Assembly (NCBI GenBank): GCA_015067025.1
Contig: SVNC01000001.1
Location: forward strand, 124,001-188,000
Direction of reading: 5' to 3'
From: Oscillospiraceae bacterium
Lineage (GTDB): Bacteria > Bacillota > Clostridia > Oscillospirales > Ruminococcaceae
DNA length: 64,000 bases
The notes under the pieces are model-generated. The model was not told the DNA's origin and searched no databases. It saw only the letters and a program-made list of their open reading frames with translations. The stretch's first letter is position 1, and every line of letters starts with the position of its first letter. This document shows positions 10,101-18,378 of this stretch, piece after piece. Made by a program: the position numbers and the translations under genes.

Positions 10101-10319
10101 ATGAAATATTTTATAATGATGAAATCCTCAACCCTTGCAATGAGAGCCCAGCGTGTGGCAAAGGGTATGAAAATAAATACGGTATACACAAAAAGAACTG
10201 ACAAGCAGGGCTGTCATTTCGGACTCGATACTGATTATGATGCAGAAAAGCTTTGCAGAATGCTTTCACTTCACGGAATTGAATGTGTACGGATACAAAG
10301 GACAGGTGATAAGAGATGA
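10101..10319 (+). CDS. DUF3343 protein, putative sulfur/selenium carrier
   Basis: A 72-residue protein (MKYFIMMKSSTLAMRAQRVA...) matching the small DUF3343 family: an N-terminal beta-alpha unit with 'A-M-(R)A-(E/Q)' helix, then a central cysteine (QGCHFGLD) and a second (GIECVRI). Family members are predicted to carry sulfur or selenium alongside cysteine desulfurases; no reaction is proven here. ATG 10101 follows GAAGGGAG. Its TGA overlaps the ATG of the desulfurase gene (ATGA, 4 nt), so the two are translationally coupled. A longer reading frame begins at 9936 but has no ribosome site. Confidence 0.8.
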   Translation: MKYFIMMKSSTLAMRAQRVAKGMKINTVYTKRTDKQGCHFGLDTDYDAEKLCRMLSLHGIECVRIQRTGDKR

Positions 10320-11446
10320 TCTATTTTGATAATGCGGCAACTACCTATCCCAAGCCCTTAGCAGTAGTGAAAGCGGCAGAAACCGCTCTTCTTGATTACG
10401 GAGCAAATCCGGGCAGAGCAGGGCACAGACTCTCTGCTATGACCTCTCTTAAGGTATATGAAACGAGAGAAAAGTGTGCTGATTTTTTTGGAGCAGACGC
10501 AGAAAATACAATATTCACCCTTAACTGCACCGAGGCTATTAATTTCGCACTTAAAGGGGTAGTAGAAAAGACAGGCTTCTGTCACGTGATAACTACGGAT
10601 CTAGAGCATAATTCCGTTATACGTCCGCTTGAAAGACTTGCTCTTCAGCGTAAGGTAGTTTACAGTGTTGCAGATTCCGGTAACAGTGACGAAGAGCTTA
10701 TACGTTCGGTATCTTCGCTCATCCGTAAGAACACAAAGGTTATAATTATGACCGCCGGCTGTAACGTAAACGGTAGGATCACTCCCGTTAAAAGCATAGC
10801 TTCTGTTGCAAAAAGATACGGCGTCTGCCTTATAGTAGATATGGCACAGGCAGCAGGAATATTGCCGCTTACTCTTCAGGATGGCATAAATATTATATGT
10901 GCACCGGGACACAAGGGATTATACGGTCCTATGGGTACAGGTATACTCTGTACGGATGGTAAATATCCGCTTACATCACTTATAGAAGGCGGAACAGGCA
11001 GTAACAGTCTTGAAATAAACCAGCCATCCTTTCTTCCTGATATGCTCGAAAGCGGAACTATAAACACATCAGGCGTAATAGCTTTATCAAAGGGTATAGA
11101 TTTCATCAAATCAAAGGGGATGGATAATATCCGTCGCCATGAGGATATGCTGTGTGATACGTTTATAAAATTGGCATCACGACTTTCGGATATCGTTATA
11201 TACCGCAATGAAAAGCAAAGCTATCTTCCCGTTGTTGCTTTCAACGTGAAGGGAAGGGATTCTTCTGAGGTCGCCCGGTTCCTTTCTGATAAAGGAATAT
11301 ATTTAAGGGCAGGATATCATTGTAATTTCCTTGCTCACAGAAAGCTTGGAACCGATAAAAGCGGAGCGTTGCGCTTTGCACCCTCCGCGTTTAATACCAA
11401 AAATGATGTTATAAGATTTGTAAAAGTTCTTTCAGAATACAGATAA
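10316..11446 (+). CDS. Cysteine desulfurase-like class V aminotransferase
   Basis: PLP-dependent enzyme predicted to release sulfur (or selenium) from cysteine (or selenocysteine). The 376 residues begin MIYFDNAATTYPKP, the class V N-terminus; VDMAQAAGI carries the PLP-binding Asp and Gln, and CAPGHKGLYGPMGTG carries the Schiff-base Lys. A cysteine in the C-terminal loop (LRAGYHCNFLAH) is the likely persulfide-forming residue. It is of the family commonly found next to DUF3343 and not beside the SUF or ISC scaffold genes, none of which are in this window, so a role in a dedicated sulfur or selenium transfer path is more likely than general Fe-S assembly (inference). Confidence 0.88.
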   Translation: MIYFDNAATTYPKPLAVVKAAETALLDYGANPGRAGHRLSAMTSLKVYETREKCADFFGADAENTIFTLNCTEAINFALKGVVEKTGFCHVITTDLEHNSVIRPLERLALQRKVVYSVADSGNSDEELIRSVSSLIRKNTKVIIMTAGCNVNGRITPVKSIASVAKRYGVCLIVDMAQAAGILPLTLQDGINIICAPGHKGLYGPMGTGILCTDGKYPLTSLIEGGTGSNSLEINQPSFLPDMLESGTINTSGVIALSKGIDFIKSKGMDNIRRHEDMLCDTFIKLASRLSDIVIYRNEKQSYLPVVAFNVKGRDSSEVARFLSDKGIYLRAGYHCNFLAHRKLGTDKSGALRFAPSAFNTKNDVIRFVKVLSEYR

Positions 11447-11531
11447 TATGTAAAATTTTAATGTAAATTTAAGTTTACAAAGCTATAATTCTATGGTATA
11501 ATCGGGTTAGTTGCTTTGGGAGACTATGCAT

Positions 11532-13055
11532 ATGAATATGTTCATTTTAAAAAGGAATATATCACGGGTTATAGCGGTATCATCTGTTATAGCCCTTGCT
11601 TTCGTATGTACAGCCTGCAATTTTGAAATAATCCGCTTAGATGATAAAACAAGCGGTACAGTTACCGATAAATTGAATAACGGCGATGTGATACCGCCTT
11701 CGGATGAAGTAACGATACCGCCTGCCCTCGATCCGCCTGATGCGGAAGAATTAATCCCGCCTGATGATGAAGAATATGTTGAGGCTGTCAATAACACCTT
11801 TATCTCATCAGAACTTTCCGAAATAAGACCTCAGGCTATGACGGAGCTTCCCGATATCAAGATAGCGTCAAGCCTTGTTAATAATACGGAGCTTGAAATA
11901 CCGAAAGAAGTAGAAAAGCTGATTTTGAACTACCATACCGACCGATATGCAGCTCTTGGCGGACTAAAATTCCTTTCAACCTCTCAGTATTTTGATAACA
12001 GTACAGTACGTGGAAAGCTTTATTCCGTCTTTAACGATACGGTTATCGAGTATCTTATATTTGTACGAAAAAACAGGACAGCCGACTTATCATATGACAA
12101 GGCAATGTTCCGTATTTCAGTGAACGAGGCGGAAGAAACCGCCAAAGGCTATAAACTGACCTATATGATAAACGACGCCATAAACTTTGCCTTTTCTGAC
12201 GTTACCTCCTATTCGGCGTATATGGAAGCGGAGGTTGTAATAGAAAAGAGTAGCGATGGGACTTATCGTTTTACCCAGTATGCTGAAGACACCGACGTAA
12301 ATCTTCTTTTTGAAGAGCAGGTAATGAATTATCTCGGCTATGATTACGAGGAACTTTATCTAAAGGATATGACGATACCCGCATCCTTGCAGAGCAATCG
12401 TATGATGTTATCACTTCTGAAAAAGCAGAAATATCTCGCTAATAAGGATATAGAGCTCCAGAAAAAGATATTGGAGCAGGTAAACGAAGATCCTGAAAAA
12501 TTTGCTATCACCGCTTCAGCAAAGAATAAATATGATGCTGAGAAAGCGGTAGCTTATTCTTATGAATGGGTAGACAGAACGGAAATTATAAGAAACCCTT
12601 ATTATTCCGACTACTCGATTTATGGCGGTAATTGTCAGAACTATGTTTCCCAGTGCCTTTTAGCAGGCGGTATACCGATGGATACTGAAGGAAGTTATGA
12701 ACAGCAATGGAAGTGGTATTCCGATTATTCAAACCACTATCAGACCGCCTGGGGAAGAGTGCCTTCCTGGGCAGGTACAGAAGCCTTCTATGAATATACC
12801 AAATCAAATACAGGTAACGGGCTTGTGGCAAAGAATACAAAATATATCTACACCGCAAAACCGGGTGACGTAATGCAATACGTGGTGGATGATTGGGCAA
12901 GCCACAGCGTTATTGTTTCAAAGGTTATTTATGACGATGAAGGAAAAATCGTTGAAATACTCGTAAACAGTAACACAACAGACCACGTTGATTTTCCCCT
13001 TACCGCCTACGGATACACAAATATCAGACTTATCCGTATAGCAGGATATAACTAA
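11532..13055 (+). CDS. Lipoprotein with C-terminal amidase-like domain
   Basis: A predicted surface lipoprotein. The signal helix (VIAVSSVIALAFVCTAC) ends in a lipobox with the acylated Cys. A Pro/Asp/Glu-rich linker follows, then a mixed domain of about 250 residues, and a C-terminal domain with GGNCQNYVSQ (nucleophile Cys), AWGRVPSWAGTEAFYEY, and a His in WASHSVIVS, matching amidase_6-type NlpC/P60-like folds. It may hydrolyse cell-wall peptides; substrate unknown. I prefer ATG 11532 (507 residues), eight nt after GGGAGA; TTG 11511 and ATG 11526/11538 are alternatives. It is monocistronic, with a terminator at 13058-13090. Confidence 0.8.
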   Translation: MNMFILKRNISRVIAVSSVIALAFVCTACNFEIIRLDDKTSGTVTDKLNNGDVIPPSDEVTIPPALDPPDAEELIPPDDEEYVEAVNNTFISSELSEIRPQAMTELPDIKIASSLVNNTELEIPKEVEKLILNYHTDRYAALGGLKFLSTSQYFDNSTVRGKLYSVFNDTVIEYLIFVRKNRTADLSYDKAMFRISVNEAEETAKGYKLTYMINDAINFAFSDVTSYSAYMEAEVVIEKSSDGTYRFTQYAEDTDVNLLFEEQVMNYLGYDYEELYLKDMTIPASLQSNRMMLSLLKKQKYLANKDIELQKKILEQVNEDPEKFAITASAKNKYDAEKAVAYSYEWVDRTEIIRNPYYSDYSIYGGNCQNYVSQCLLAGGIPMDTEGSYEQQWKWYSDYSNHYQTAWGRVPSWAGTEAFYEYTKSNTGNGLVAKNTKYIYTAKPGDVMQYVVDDWASHSVIVSKVIYDDEGKIVEILVNSNTTDHVDFPLTAYGYTNIRLIRIAGYN

Positions 13056-13057
13056 AA

Positions 13058-13090
13058 AAGACTGTAAGTTCAGATGAAGCTTACAGTCTT
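13058..13090. terminator. Bidirectional terminator between the amidase lipoprotein gene and mscS
   Basis: An 11-bp perfect stem (AAGACTGTAAG and its complement, 11-nt loop) with A-run on the left and T-run on the right (AATTTTTATTT). It fits both converging genes. Confidence 0.85.
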
Positions 13091-13095
13091 AATTT

Positions 13096-13968
13096 TTATT
13101 TCATATGGATGTCGAGTTGTCTGTAGGGTATTTCAATGCCGTTTTCATCAAAGGCATCCTTTACCTGAGCAGTGATATCATAGTATACATCCCAGTAATC
13201 ATCGCTGTTTACCCAGGGCTTGCAGACGATATCGAGAGAGCTTTCCGACTGAGAGAACAGCCTTACGGTAGCTTCAGGCTCTTTCAGTACCTTCTTGTGT
13301 CTGCTTATTATATCGGTAATGATCTGCTCAGCCTTTTTGTAATCATTGTCATAGGATATCTGAAAGGTCATATCCACTCTTCTTGTCTTTTTCAGAGTGT
13401 AATTTATGATCTTTGATGCTACTATCTGACCATTGGGAATAAATATCGTCTTGTTATCAGGAGTCAGTATTCTTGTATACCAGATGCTGATAAGTTCAAC
13501 CGTACCCTCGGCACTGTCTATCATAACGTAGTCGCCTATCACAAATGGCTTCGTGATAAGTATGTTGAATCCCCCTGCTACATTCGAGAGACTATCCTTT
13601 AACGCAAGACCGATAGTAACACCTGCGGTACCTATTACCGCAATCATAGATGACATCGGTACACCAAGCACAGCAAGTACGATGGTTGCCACCAGTACGT
13701 AAAGTAATATCTTTACAAGCGAATAGGAAAAGCGAGATACGGTCTTATCTATGTAGCCTTTTTCAAAGCCTTTTTTCATTAATCGCAGTATCAGCTTTGA
13801 TATTACGAGTCCTACTATAAGTATAATTACAGCGGTGATGATAGAGGGGATAGCGTCAACAAAATTTTTCCCGAGTGTTCCGAAAAAATCACCGGGGGTC
13901 ACATTTGTGCTTTCACCGATTACAGGAGCATTTTCTGTCAGCTCTTTTATAAACAGATTTTCAGTCAT
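13096..13968 (-). CDS. mscS: Small-conductance mechanosensitive channel MscS family
   Basis: Membrane channel that opens under tension and protects from osmotic down-shock. Three membrane helices are visible (about 35-60, 75-100, 105-130); the pore helix is Gly/Ala-rich (IGTAGVTIGLALKDSLSNVAGGF), followed by the cytoplasmic beta domain (FVIGDYV...GTVELISIWYTRI) and a C-terminal alpha/beta domain. ATG 13968 is chosen because AAGGAAA lies five nt upstream; an in-frame ATG at 13983 lacks a good site. A 69-nt interspersed repeat lies just upstream (14019-14087). Position next to the c-di-AMP genes is suggestive because both concern osmotic balance, but that is inference. Confidence 0.92.
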   Translation of the reverse strand: MTENLFIKELTENAPVIGESTNVTPGDFFGTLGKNFVDAIPSIITAVIILIVGLVISKLILRLMKKGFEKGYIDKTVSRFSYSLVKILLYVLVATIVLAVLGVPMSSMIAVIGTAGVTIGLALKDSLSNVAGGFNILITKPFVIGDYVMIDSAEGTVELISIWYTRILTPDNKTIFIPNGQIVASKIINYTLKKTRRVDMTFQISYDNDYKKAEQIITDIISRHKKVLKEPEATVRLFSQSESSLDIVCKPWVNSDDYWDVYYDITAQVKDAFDENGIEIPYRQLDIHMK

Positions 13969-14018
13969 TTGTTTCCTTACCATTGTTCTTTATTTCAGGG
14001 TATAACGGCCACTTGTGG

Positions 14019-14087
14019 TTATTATACATTTATTTCAAATGTCCTCGCAGATACGCAAATCAAAGATTTGCTCCCTGCGTATCGGAC
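14019..14087. repeat. 69-nt interspersed repeat, copy 1
   Basis: Identical in length to 37346-37414 and differing at only 4 of 69 positions. It starts TTATTATACATTTATTTCAA and contains GTCC...GGAC ends around a hairpin GCAAATC-AAA-GATTTGC; GATACGCA and TGCGTATC can form an alternative outer stem. Outside it, GGTATAAC (about 14000) and GTTATACC (about 14089) form an extra inverted pair. The right flank encodes the last codons and stop of cdaR. No coding potential is seen. Confidence 0.8.
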
Positions 14088-14108
14088 GGTTATACCATAA
14101 CCGTAAGG

Positions 14109-15428
14109 TTACGGTATAACAGGCTCACTTGGTGTATTTCTTTCTGTTTTTTCTGTAGCCTGCAGGGTTATTTTATATTCGCCGGTTACCCAGCACTTTA
14201 CGTTTGAACCTCTTATAATAAATTCAGGGGTAACATCCTTAAGTCCTTCTGTAAGGGTCGTACCCATAAGGTCTATTGTCGCATAGATATCCTTTGATGC
14301 AAGTGCTGAGATTTCAGATTCAGGACCTGTAACGTTTACAGAGAGTTCATTTGTAAGCACTTCTACGTCAAAATTTTCGGGGGCGTTTACAATTCTGATA
14401 TTTTCCTTCTGCACAGTGAAGTTTAAGAATGTAAACTCATCTGCGTTTTCAAAGGTTACCATTGCATAACTGTTACCGCTTACATTCTTGAAGCCTTCAG
14501 GAAGTGTTATCGGTAACGTGACCTTCTGAAGATACTTTGTTGTAAGCTGACTTAAGTCGATTATACCAACTTCAAACTTTTCCTGAGCATCAACTGAGTC
14601 GTCAGGAGAAGAGATAGTAAGCGTTTCGGGGTAAATACTGTACTTAAGACTGCTTAAATCAAAGTTCGCAGGAACGTTTGTAAACTGTACTGTGAGAGGC
14701 AGAGTCTTCTGCTTGAATAGGGTCACATCTACGGTAAAGTTGTTGTTGTCAGCCTTTATCTCAGGATTTTCTACAGGCTTGCCGCTTGCATTCAGCAGTA
14801 TTACCTGTCCCTTTGTGCTTATAGACGTATTTGTTTTGCCTGCAAAGTTAGAACGGATTTCAACCTTTTTAATTGCTTCGATATCAGCCGCATCACCTGT
14901 AAGTGTAATGGTTGCAGGATTTACAGTAATACTGTCGATCTTCATATTTTCAGCGGCGATAACGTCATCCGCAGTCACTATCATACTTCCGTCCGTTATG
15001 CTGAAGGTTTTGGAGATTATCTTTTCTACCTTTATTTTTACCGTGATATCGTCGCCTATAACTTTACAGTTTACATTGCTTTTGGGTGTTACGTTGACGT
15101 TTACAACATACTCTCCAACTCCCGTTACACCTGAGAGGTCAAGAGTTGCAGTGAAGTCTTCTGCACTTAAATTACCGATATCGTATCTCTTACCGCTTAT
15201 TCTCGCAGATACAACATCCTCGTATCCTTCTGCAATACTCAGACTGTTTTCAGTCATATATTCAGTAGGGGAGGCGGATACCTTGATATCACTTATATGT
15301 GATGAGATATCAGGGAATATCTGCATCGAAATTGCAAACCAGGCTACAATAGCCACTAAAACTGCAATTATGATATTTTTAAGTTCCTTAACAAAATTGT
15401 TAAGAGTTCTCTTTAAAAATTTACCCAT
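14109..15428 (-). CDS. cdaR: YbbR-domain protein CdaR, regulator of diadenylate cyclase
   Basis: Membrane-anchored partner that modulates CdaA activity. The 439 residues have one N-terminal membrane helix (IIIAVLVAIVAWFAISMQIF, about 18-38) and then repeated YbbR domains, recognised as alternating beta segments such as SISEGYEDVVSARISGKRYDIGNLS-like and ITLTGDAADIEAIKKVEI stretches, exposed outside the membrane. Its start overlaps the stop of cdaA by one nt (TAATG), the standard cdaA-cdaR arrangement. The final residues (EPVIP) and the stop come from sequence belonging to the flank of the repeat at 14019-14087, so its C-terminus may have been altered by that element. Confidence 0.92.
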   Translation of the reverse strand: MGKFLKRTLNNFVKELKNIIIAVLVAIVAWFAISMQIFPDISSHISDIKVSASPTEYMTENSLSIAEGYEDVVSARISGKRYDIGNLSAEDFTATLDLSGVTGVGEYVVNVNVTPKSNVNCKVIGDDITVKIKVEKIISKTFSITDGSMIVTADDVIAAENMKIDSITVNPATITLTGDAADIEAIKKVEIRSNFAGKTNTSISTKGQVILLNASGKPVENPEIKADNNNFTVDVTLFKQKTLPLTVQFTNVPANFDLSSLKYSIYPETLTISSPDDSVDAQEKFEVGIIDLSQLTTKYLQKVTLPITLPEGFKNVSGNSYAMVTFENADEFTFLNFTVQKENIRIVNAPENFDVEVLTNELSVNVTGPESEISALASKDIYATIDLMGTTLTEGLKDVTPEFIIRGSNVKCWVTGEYKITLQATEKTERNTPSEPVIP

Positions 15429-16333
15429 TATTCAGTCGCCCCCTTATCGTTATTTTCCGCAGGAGCGTTCTTCTTTATTTTCTTCTTTTTCTTATCTCTT
15501 TTCTTACCCTCGGGCTTTTCAGGGATAAGTCTTTCAGTCAGCAATTTACGCAGTGTATCCTTTGTATAAAAACGGGTTAGACTGCCGTTTTCTGCGATTG
15601 AAATAGTACCCGTTTCCTCAGAAACGATAATTACGACAGAATCCGATACCTCACTCATACCGATAGCGGCTCTGTGTCGTGAGCCGAGTGCCTTTGAAAT
15701 AAGCTCTTCTTTCTGAGGCTTTGGTAAAAAGCAACCTGCCGCATATATCTTACTGTCACGGATGATCATAGCACCATCGTGCAAAGGAGTGTTCGGGAAG
15801 AAGATATTGCCTATCATTTCCGTACTCGGTACGGCGTTCAGAATAGTACCTGTATCAATCTGTTCGCCGAGCTTTGTCTCTCTTTCAAATACGATAAGTG
15901 CACCCGTTGCAGTCTGAGAAAGCTGTTCGCAGGCTGAGCATACCGCTTCTATACAGTTTACAACGTCTGTATTTGTGGAGTCGTTCCTGTTATCAAAGCC
16001 GAGTGCGATACCCTTTACCTTTGTTCTGCCAACACGCTCTAAGATACGGCGTAATTCAGGCTGGAACACGATAAGTATAGCTACGATACCCACGTTTATG
16101 AAGGTCTCCATGATAACTCCCATCGCTTTCAGCTGCAACTGATTTACTACAAAGAAAAGCACGACGATAACAACGATACCCTTTACAAGCTGTACCGCTC
16201 TCGTTTCCTTTACGATCTTTATGCCCTTGTATATAAGATAAGCAAGCAACAGTATGTCAATATAGTCGATGATGCCCATCGTACGCCATACGCTGATGAG
16301 ATTTTCCCATATATCCGTCAGATACTGTATCAC
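15428..16333 (-). CDS. cdaA: Diadenylate cyclase CdaA
   Basis: Makes c-di-AMP from two ATP. Three membrane helices (about 25-40, 50-65, 75-95) precede the DAC domain, which shows LHDGAMII (DGA at 186-188) and SRHRAAIG (RHR at 219-221), the two catalytic signatures. The tail is highly Lys-rich (EGKKRDKKKKKIKKN). It starts with GTG at 16333, seven nt after AGGAGG. A near-consensus promoter lies at 16373-16401. With cdaR downstream and gdpP in the same window, the complete core c-di-AMP cycle is visible. Confidence 0.96.
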   Translation of the reverse strand: MIQYLTDIWENLISVWRTMGIIDYIDILLLAYLIYKGIKIVKETRAVQLVKGIVVIVVLFFVVNQLQLKAMGVIMETFINVGIVAILIVFQPELRRILERVGRTKVKGIALGFDNRNDSTNTDVVNCIEAVCSACEQLSQTATGALIVFERETKLGEQIDTGTILNAVPSTEMIGNIFFPNTPLHDGAMIIRDSKIYAAGCFLPKPQKEELISKALGSRHRAAIGMSEVSDSVVIIVSEETGTISIAENGSLTRFYTKDTLRKLLTERLIPEKPEGKKRDKKKKKIKKNAPAENNDKGATE

Positions 16334-16372
16334 AGACAGACCTCCTTTTTATATTACTCCATAACTATTTAT

Positions 16373-16401
16373 ATTGTACCATTTAATCGATTTAATTTCA
16401 A
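16373..16401 (-). promoter_or_regulatory. Sigma-A-type promoter for cdaA-cdaR
   Basis: Minus strand: TTGAAA, 17-nt spacer, TACAAT, 40 nt before the GTG start of cdaA. Confidence 0.7.
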
Positions 16402-16504
16402 TAGCTAAATTTCAAAAAAATGTGATTTTTTGCGGAAAATCAGGTGAACATATTATACAAATCTTTTTTCGTTCAAAAAATATGCGAAGGCAATATAAAA
16501 GATG

Positions 16505-16533
16505 TTGACAAATAATAGATTTTGCATTATAAT
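16505..16533 (+). promoter_or_regulatory. Consensus promoter for the C39-like protein gene
   Basis: TTGACA, 17-nt spacer, TATAAT; both hexamers are perfect. It is divergent from the cdaA promoter and 47 nt before the start codon. Confidence 0.8.
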
Positions 16534-16579
16534 GAAAGTGCAGAAATTCTCTGTAAACAAATAAAACAGGAGGTTAAAA

Positions 16580-17512
16580 ATGAAAAGAATTTTAGGTATT
16601 ACCTTGTCAATTGCAATTATTGCAGGCAGTATATATATGCCTGCATCAGCGGAAGAAACCATTTCCTTAAACAGTTATGGAGAAACCATAAAGGAGGTGT
16701 ATATAAGCAGATATCCGAAATACGATGAAGAGATTACTGACATAGTTGATCAGTTAATTGTTTCAGATGTTATATATGAATGCTTTGAGATAGACGGAGA
16801 ATCTTCGTTAAGGATTATTGAGGATGCTATTTTAGATGCAGTGACACCTACGGTATCCGAACTTTTTTATTTAAGAGATGGTGGTGATGCTCGTTCCTAT
16901 GCGTATAACCCATCAAATAATTTGTTTTACGCACCATATACTGTTCCTGTTTTACGCCAAATGACCAGTTATTTTTGTGGACCGGCAGCAACAGCTCAAG
17001 CCCTTGTGGGTAATGGAGGATTAAGTATAGAGGATTACTCGACTACAATGCAGTATTGGATAGCTGATGCACTTGGAACAACAAGTGGAGGTACAGAAAT
17101 TGTCAGCATAAGAGACTATCTTAATCAGGAAATGGGATATAACAATTCATCAAATAGATACGCGGTAAAAGCGTTCACTCAACATTCATATGATAAAGCG
17201 CTTTATTATATCCGCAATAGCCTTTATTATGATGCTTGTCCCATTTTCAGAATGGCGGATACATCTTATTTTAATTATTACAATGGAACATCGCAAACCC
17301 ATTATATTACTATATCTGAATATATTACATCAGCGTCAATAGTCAAATTTGTTGATCCGAATTACGATGTGAGCTACCGTGGTTATCACGAAATCACCTT
17401 TGATGATTTAGAAACAGCTATTTATGAAATGTCATATTACGAAAACTTGGATTCTTTTTTTGTTGTCAGAACATCCGACTATAATACAGATGCATATGAT
17501 TATATTTACTAA
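16580..17512 (+). CDS. Secreted C39-like papain-fold protein
   Basis: A 310-residue exported protein. A signal peptide is clear (MKRILGITLSIAIIAGSIYMPASA, likely cut before EETI). The mature protein has TVPVLRQMTSYFCGPAATAQALVG, the cysteine-containing start of a C39_2-type peptidase fold, then a His in QTHYITISEY and FVDPNYD, consistent with a Cys-His-Asp/Asn triad. Substrate is unknown; family members include secreted peptidases and non-catalytic relatives. AGGAGG lies six nt before the ATG. The leader is nearly identical to that of the next gene (17536), suggesting a shared origin or co-translation at matched rates. Confidence 0.75.
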   Translation: MKRILGITLSIAIIAGSIYMPASAEETISLNSYGETIKEVYISRYPKYDEEITDIVDQLIVSDVIYECFEIDGESSLRIIEDAILDAVTPTVSELFYLRDGGDARSYAYNPSNNLFYAPYTVPVLRQMTSYFCGPAATAQALVGNGGLSIEDYSTTMQYWIADALGTTSGGTEIVSIRDYLNQEMGYNNSSNRYAVKAFTQHSYDKALYYIRNSLYYDACPIFRMADTSYFNYYNGTSQTHYITISEYITSASIVKFVDPNYDVSYRGYHEITFDDLETAIYEMSYYENLDSFFVVRTSDYNTDAYDYIY

Positions 17513-17530
17513 ACAAATAAAACAGGAGGT
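17510..17530 (+). repeat. Duplicated ribosome-binding leader
   Basis: Twenty-one nt here, including AAACAAATAAAACAGGAGG, are identical to 16554-16574. Both copies end in the ribosome binding site a few nt before a start codon. The first base triplet of this copy is the stop of the preceding gene. Confidence 0.75.
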
Positions 17531-17535
17531 ATAAA

Positions 17536-18309
17536 ATGAAAAAAATCAGAATATCAGCATTGTTACTCACAGCCGTAATTGCTTTATGTTCCTGTTCAAC
17601 CGCACCGCAAAACAGTGAGCAGTCATCAGATGTTACACAGGTTTCGTCGGAGGGGAACAATAAGGAAAATGCATCCTCTGAAGAGAAGCCCTCATCAGAT
17701 TCATTAAACCCTTCAACAGAAATAATTTATGTAGAGCTTAATGAGGAAAATGTTCCTTATGATGAGAACGCCTCATTTATGAATGACTCAAAGAAATATT
17801 ACGCCAGAACACAGGCAAAATCAGTTCTTGGATATGATTTTGCAGTCGGCGGCAAGTTTATAAATAATAACAAGGATTATTTCAGCGGAAACGCAGGAGT
17901 CCATATATTCAAGGACGGAAAAGAAATAAAGGGCGGCGGCGGATTCCCCAGTGATGGAGGACAGTCGGGCATGAGATTCGACAAGAAAGACCCTGCCGCA
18001 GGACTTAAAGTTTATGAAATGAACCAAAACGGCAAAAAATACCCCCTTGCAATAGCTACCGCAACATCATATAATACCACCGATGAAGAAATATCCGGCA
18101 CATATACAAGGTTTACCACAGTAATTGACGGTGAAGGTTATTTCTTTAACAGTACAAGAAAAAGAGGTATAGATGGCATAAGTCCCGAAAGTGTCAGAAA
18201 TTTCACCGACAACCCCGTAATTTCTGAAAACACAATAACAGATAACGATAATGGAATAAAATATACCTTTGATTTTGAAACAGGAGAGATACTGATAGAA
18301 AGAATATAA
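17536..18309 (+). CDS. Lipoprotein of unknown function
   Basis: A 257-residue predicted lipoprotein: signal helix ISALLLTAVIALCSC with the lipobox Cys, then a low-complexity Ser/Glu/Asn linker to about residue 65. The globular part has repeated Lys/Gly-rich strands (GVHIFKDGKEIKGGGGF, KKYPLAIATATSYNT, EGYFFNSTRKRG) and ends in a beta-hairpin (GIKYTFDFETGEILIERI). I do not recognise the family. It follows the C39-like gene by 23 nt with a duplicated leader, so the two are probably co-transcribed. Confidence 0.8.
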   Translation: MKKIRISALLLTAVIALCSCSTAPQNSEQSSDVTQVSSEGNNKENASSEEKPSSDSLNPSTEIIYVELNEENVPYDENASFMNDSKKYYARTQAKSVLGYDFAVGGKFINNNKDYFSGNAGVHIFKDGKEIKGGGGFPSDGGQSGMRFDKKDPAAGLKVYEMNQNGKKYPLAIATATSYNTTDEEISGTYTRFTTVIDGEGYFFNSTRKRGIDGISPESVRNFTDNPVISENTITDNDNGIKYTFDFETGEILIERI

Positions 18310-18342
18310 GCTTTTGCTAAAATTAAAGTGAATAAAATTAAA

Positions 18343-18371
18343 CCCTGATTACCTTGTAACAGTAATCAGGG
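18343..18371. terminator. Bidirectional terminator
   Basis: Perfect 10-bp stem CCCTGATTAC/GTAATCAGGG with a 9-nt loop; A-rich upstream and T-rich downstream (TAATTTCTT) flanks. It serves the lipoprotein gene and the converging flavodoxin-like gene. Confidence 0.85.
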
Positions 18372-18378
18372 TAATTTC

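Noticed and set aside
14692-15528. A 278-codon plus-strand frame opposite cdaR
   Set aside because: It is antisense to a clear YbbR protein and has a hydrophobic shadow composition; no ribosome site.
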